DNA of 64,000 nt, from the NCBI RefSeq assembly GCF_030272615.1, contig NC_081409.1, forward strand, positions 654,690,468-654,754,467, in the 5' to 3' direction. The position numbers and the translations under genes are program-made. A model generated the notes under the pieces. It saw nothing but the letters and a program-made list of their open reading frames with translations, did no database searches and had not been told where the DNA came from. Numbering within the stretch: position 1 is the first letter of the stretch; the number at the start of each line of letters is the position of its first letter. Positions 59,340 through 64,000 of this stretch are shown here, piece after piece. The DNA comes from Cryptomeria japonica. Taxonomy: Eukaryota; Streptophyta; Pinopsida; Cupressales; Cupressaceae.

Positions 59340-60410
59340 CAAACACCATGCTAAGGAGGAATCGGGCAAAGGTTGTGGATTTAATGCTTTACACCTACCA
59401 ATGACATTTGATGTGATTTTTTAACCCCTTTCTATTTTAATTAGCACCATTGGCCAAGCTGTGTTTCATTGCCTCTATGTATGCTAAACGAGCCTTCTTA
59501 AAAAAAAACATCTTTGCTTGCATCCACAATTGGACCATTGTAGCTCCCAAGCACAGTTAGTCTTTTATGGTGGAATCTAAATAACATCGCCTAGCCCATA
59601 GATCATTCTTCAAGCTCCTATTTTCTCCACCTTCTATTTTTGCTCGTGTATCCATATCTATACCATGTTACTTTCTCTTATTACCAGCTGATTCAATAAT
59701 TTCAGGAACTGTTTCGCACTCAGAACTTCTCTTCATCCAAAAGCAATTCTAGCTCAACTATTTGATTGTTTGCACATAGAGGAGGGTAAATGCTGGCAAC
59801 GCTTTAAGCTTGCTGGTTTCCTTATTCGTGGGGGCTTCTGCATGCTCCCTTCTTCAAACTCCAACTCAAACACAGTAGGGAGGAGCCGGCTGGGCATTAT
59901 GCTACCATTGCAATTACATTTTATAAGTTTTAAAAAACCCCACGTGACCAAAGGAGAAGGTAAGGTTGTTGGGTTTCAATGCTGCCAATATGCATTCCAA
60001 ACATCACGCTCAAATTAGATTTATTCTGCAACCCTTCTGCATACCATGTGAAGCTTGGAGGGAGATGGGGGAGGCACTTTAGGGAGTAGCCACTGCTGGA
60101 GTTGTTTTGCTGCCTCTATGCATTTGCTTGAAGGTTTCTATGCCTTTACAATGCCACATTGCTCACACCACAACCACACTCCATGTTACGTAGAGGAAGG
60201 GGAGTGCCAACAATCTCCATTTGATTTCAACGCTGCTCTCTATAGAATACTGGCAAATGCATTTGCAGAAACCTCCTTAGCTATACCACGTAGGGGAGTT
60301 TCATTGCTATTTTTGCATTGGGAGTTTTGCCGCCTAGTCCAAACACCATGCACATGCTACAGAATGCAGCATGTGGGGGAATTTTGAATGATGTTTGTGT
60401 AGGCTTGAAA
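59340..60410. repeat. Degenerate repeat array in the Tat-like U3
   Basis: Seven imperfect copies beginning with words such as CCATGCTAAGGAGGAATCGG (59347), CACATAGAGGAGGG (59774), CACGTGACCAAAGGAG (59941), CATGTGAAGCTTGGAGGGAG (60046), TACGTAGAGGAAGGGGAG (60187), CACGTAGGGGAG (60287) and CATGTGGGGGAA (60370), each followed by TTTCAATGCTGCC-like sequence. The ORFs here have no recognisable content. 60411-62300 has nothing else I can name. Confidence 0.55.
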
Positions 60411-62324
60411 GCTTTTCCATGGCCTTTTCAATGCCTTTTACATAGCCGCTTACATAGAGTAGAATAAAATCCATCATATTAGAATCTAACATGGACAATT
60501 ACAATTTAAGGATAATATAGTGACAACCACTCATAAACCAGGAAGGATTCTATCACATAATTATTGAGGCATCATCCTTTCTCTTATATTGACTATGGTT
60601 ACTTATCCTGTGTTCACTTAGTCTTCTTCTACAACTTTCTTGATAATGCAATGACAAGATCATCCTTGTTTTCTTAATTTGTGTGTTGTAGTGCCCCTTG
60701 TGACAGTTTTGTGCATGTTGACTTGCAAGTGCGATAAGTAAGTTCTGTTTACTTATGATTCCAATGCTTTAAAGGTTTCCACGCTGCCCATTAAGCTGAC
60801 TCAAAACAAATTAAACCTCCTACAGATGTTATTGGCTTCGACACATTTTACTAAGCCCCACATGGAACTTAAATGTGGCATCGCTTATACACTTCTGTGT
60901 CATACACCATCCCTTATTCAAACTTTGAGTCTACCACGTAGAACCATGGAGCTCAGGACAACACCTCTAAAAAACAAAACATGTAGAAAACTTAGAGAAT
61001 CTAATGTGTCCATACCCAACTTGTTTCTGGAAGAAACATGCCCTTTTTGTTAAGACTATTTCACCATAAAATTGGTGCATAGGTAGGAGCCAGGTCGGGC
61101 CCCAAAGTGGGTCCGACTAAAAAAAATTTCATTTTCAAGTGACTGGCCTTCGAAATGCTTCAGACACCTTAAACACACCTCTAGAAATGATCAACATCAT
61201 TTTTGGATCATCGGACTAAATTTTGCAACCTTCAAGCAATTACGCCGCATTTTCGACTTTCAGGCACTTGCGCCACGTTTTCGCATGTAATCGTGAAGAT
61301 GTATTTTTCAAACCTATCAAAACACCTTTCTGGATCTCGCTGTTTGACAAGTGTGTACTCTAATATGCAAGCATGAAATCTACCAAACGGTTTCTCAAGA
61401 CAAGTCTTGAGCGAAGAGATATTAATCGGCGAAAATGGGCAACTGGCTTTGTCGATACTGCGGACCTGATGAAGTCAATGTTCTGGCAACACATGATGCC
61501 CTTCTCAAAAATATCAAACGACCTCCGTAGGCCCTCAAATTTGAAACATAGGTACCTTGAAGTACTTACTAAATCTTTAAATTCTCAGTTCGACCAAAAT
61601 CTTGACAGGATGCAAATGGCGCGCTCATAAAAACAACTACTTTAACTGATATAACATTGAAAGTGCAGAAGACTGAAAATGATAGTTCATTGAACCCTTT
61701 TGCAAACCGACTAAATGGATTGGTAGGAGCCTGAAACTGGAAACATAGCTCATCATTTATATCAACATTAACCCGGAAGAAACATTTTGGCATGACACCC
61801 ACTGAGGCAGGTTTTACACTTGTGCGAAATAGGGCTTCGACTAGCTGTCGAAACAGGGACTAGTCAAACCACACAAACTGCAAACGGATTTGGCTATGAA
61901 AACTGAGCAAATGGTTTTGTTAAGACTTGAAATTTTGTAGGGCTAACTCACATTTATGCATAGAATCCAATCCACTTTTGAATTTCTTCATGACGATCAA
62001 TAGGGAAAAAGATATAATCGCTTAAAGTAGGCTACTCAATAAAATCTGCATTTGTGCCTAAAATGCACTTTCAGCTCACCCCTCAAAATGGGTACCTCAT
62101 AAACTTATCCAAATTGAATTTTGAAAGTTGCACATCACTGAATAGGACAAATTTAAGGTGTAGGACATGTCTCTCAAGCCTTACCCTCTGAAAATCAACT
62201 GGGTCCATTTACCCCCTCTCTAACTAGGCCATTCAAACGGACTCATTTAGGTGCCTTTCTGACATACAGAGAAATTTTTTGAAATGGGCCTCTAAACTTG
62301 ACTCAAATTTAATGAGTCCCAACA

Positions 62325-62345
62325 GTGGCTCTGACTGGGGATGGT
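62325..62345 (-). other. Inverted primer-site-like segment before the LTR at 62324
   Basis: Plus-strand GTGGCTCTGACTGGGGATGG, adjoining CCAACA. Same sequence class and position as 22529-22549. Confidence 0.5.
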
Positions 62346-62562
62346 TGATAGCAAGATCAACACAAGAATCCAGAATCAATGGTTAAGCAGACCACCCAAA
62401 AACGGATCATTTCTTCTCTTCTCATCTCATTTCAAAAAATAGGGCTTCCTTATTCTACCCAAATAGCAGGGAACTTTATTGAAAACCACACAACTGAAAG
62501 CAAAGCAACTGTACAGGATATACAAACATACTTACAACTGATTATAAGCTGCTCCACTTTCC

Positions 62563-64000
62563 TCAACATTTACCTCTGTCAAAAATCTGATTTTCATCAC
62601 ATGACATCATGATCCAAACAAAGGCACTTTCCAGTAATAACTGAGCATCATCATTATAATCAGCCTCTTTTGTCTCATTACTGTAACAGTTGGTGTGCTT
62701 ACCTTTGGTCTGATTTTGAACTTTACGGTCACACACTATTTCAACAAAAGTAAAACCATGAGACAACTCACTAAAGAGGCTTTCCCACAAGATACCATAC
62801 ATTTCACTATCCCAATCAATTCTATATTTTTCAAGGACATCATCATGTTGAATTTGAAAAATAAAACACTCATTTTCAACATTGCAATTCCTATCAGCAT
62901 ATGCCTTATTACCATTTAAATTTATAGAATGAGGGGCATTACTAATCAGCTGATGCAAACAAGGAACATACATGTTACAATATGGATGTGACACTTCACT
63001 ATGTTGATCATGCCCCATACTATCCTTGTTTATCAAACTCAAAGCCTCTGCATTCTCAACATCCCATTCATGGAAAAGAATGCATACCTCTAGCTGAAGC
63101 AAATCCTCAGCTGAATCTTTTTCATTCAAACTTATATCCACCTGAAACACTTTCATTTGTGGTTTTAAGTAATCACCATACAACCCATGCCTCTTGTCTT
63201 CATCATGAAATAATTTTTTACAACCCATGCTATTGCTGTTCGGAATTTCATCAGTATTATGGACTCGTTCATCATTTACAACATCTAGCTGATCAGTTAT
63301 TTCTTCATACAAAGGGTTAGAAACAAAATGAAGAATCCCCTTATGAACATTATGACACTAAAGTGATTGGTCTGTATCTATATTAGCATTGAATACAACA
63401 TTAGTAAAATTGCTAAAGATACCATCCACATTATCATCATAATCATCTTCATTAGACAAAGAAGAAAATGAAACTTGGCTGGAACAATCCTTAGTGTTCC
63501 ATATTTCACATCCATAAGATTTCATTCTATGACTATCATTCTAAAAATTGAGATAATCATACTTATCTTGCCACAATTGGTCTTCTTTACCAATAGAACA
63601 CTCGTCATCAGCCAAAGAAAGAAAATGAACATCGCTGCCATTTACTTCATCTGATGAATTCTCAACATGTTCACTTAAATTTTTTGTCATAAAACCATCT
63701 GTTAGATCAACATGTTGTTCATCAAGCGTACAAGCATTCAGTTCACAGTCCTTTTCTGAAGAATCCTCTTCACTAAATTGTAGAAGGTCTTCATTAACAA
63801 CTTGAAGGCTCTCCAATATCTGAACCTTCTTGTCCACAACCTCAAGAGCTTTTCTAAGCTCTACAATCTTCTGGGCTTGCATTGCACTTTGCTGTTCTAT
63901 GTGAGATTCCATAGAAATTTGTCCATCCATGTGTGCTATATTTTCATTGCAATCATGTGCACCCTTGAAATTTTCTGAATTAACATTGTGCATAACTTTC
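62563..64000 (-). pseudogene. Unknown acidic ORF at the right edge, 3' end of a Tat-like internal region
   Basis: 63993-63541 and 63312-62563 are in the same phase and joined through sequence with only two stops (TAG at 63541 and near 63358), so they are one ORF of at least 477 codons running off the window. It is strongly acidic, with a coiled-coil stretch in the upstream part (IVELRKALEVVDKKVQILES) and Asn/Asp/Glu-rich sequence after it; the end reads CDENQIFDRGKC. I recognise no domain and no retroviral motif. It lies directly before the presumed 3' LTR, where element D has integrase, so it would be a 3' accessory ORF. It could instead be a captured host gene fragment. Confidence 0.55.

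Larger units (their letters stand above)
57464..62324 (-). repeat. Tat-like long LTR (3' LTR) of another element, minus strand
   Basis: The start TGTTGGGACTC at 62324 follows the same pre-LTR segment as in element D. The far end (57464-58450) matches element D R/U5 in order and words (TCAGTGCCTTATCTAAGGG with AGAGTCAT, TGCCTGACATTAATA, GAGTATACCTTTG). U3 (58500-62324) is different from element D: it lacks the long ORF. A TATA-like AATTATATAG is near 58364-58373. No full element or second LTR is visible, so the boundaries rest on comparison. Confidence 0.5.

Noticed and set aside
59754-60387. Small ORFs in the G+C-richer region
   Set aside because: They lie in degenerate repeats of an LTR and have no domain or codon pattern of a gene.
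62982-63320. Plus-strand 112-codon frame
   Set aside because: Opposite to the longer acidic minus-strand ORF, which continues in phase past the window edge.

Overview
This is a 64 kb stretch of a plant nuclear genome made entirely of nested retrotransposons. I found no intact host gene, rRNA, tRNA gene or CRISPR array. The low G+C content, very long LTRs, old and heavily mutated elements and absence of genes suggest a large-genome seed plant, possibly a gymnosperm. The sequence alone does not fix the species. Every ORF of any size belongs to a retroelement, and almost all are interrupted.

Layout from left to right. 1-7196 is element A, a Copia/Sirevirus-like non-autonomous LTR element cut by the window edge. 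It has a broken gag with four zinc knuckles, no pol, and a second broken ORF of about 1,100 codons with its own apparent promoter. 7197-11812 holds fragments of two related Copia LTRs and the 3' end of another non-autonomous element. 11813-16541 and 35812-38029 are the two halves of one minus-strand L1-type LINE. It was split by element D (16542-35811, minus strand), a 19.3 kb Ty3/Gypsy element of Tat type flanked by a 5 bp duplication, CACTG. The LTRs of element D are nearly 6 kb each, and each carries a broken ORF of about 1,200 codons in U3. Its internal region encodes gag, protease, an extra RNase H, reverse transcriptase, RNase H and integrase.

38030-56260 is element E, a plus-strand Tat-type element. 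Its probable primer-binding site matches 39 nt of tRNA-Trp. It has a 2.9 kb leader, then gag, protease, G-patch, RT, RNase H, extra RNase H and integrase. A plant mobile domain (PMD) gene lies antisense between integrase and the 3' LTR. The 3' LTR is cut at 56260, where it joins a minus-strand Copia LTR (56261 to about 57463). The rest (about 57464-64000) looks like a roughly 4.9 kb minus-strand Tat-like LTR plus the 3' end of its internal region, with an unknown acidic ORF that runs off the window.

The most interesting pattern is that four unrelated retroelements (a Copia derivative, a LINE and two Tat elements) each carry an additional, non-retroviral ORF in a different place: replacing pol, downstream of LINE ORF2, inside U3, and antisense behind integrase. 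All four share a short motif of the form D/E-I/M-T-x-x-x-I/V-x-x-V/L-x-G/x-L/F-x-x-x-G. The antisense one is recognisably PMD. This points to repeated capture of PMD-like accessory proteins by retroelements of one genome, but the grouping of all four is my inference.
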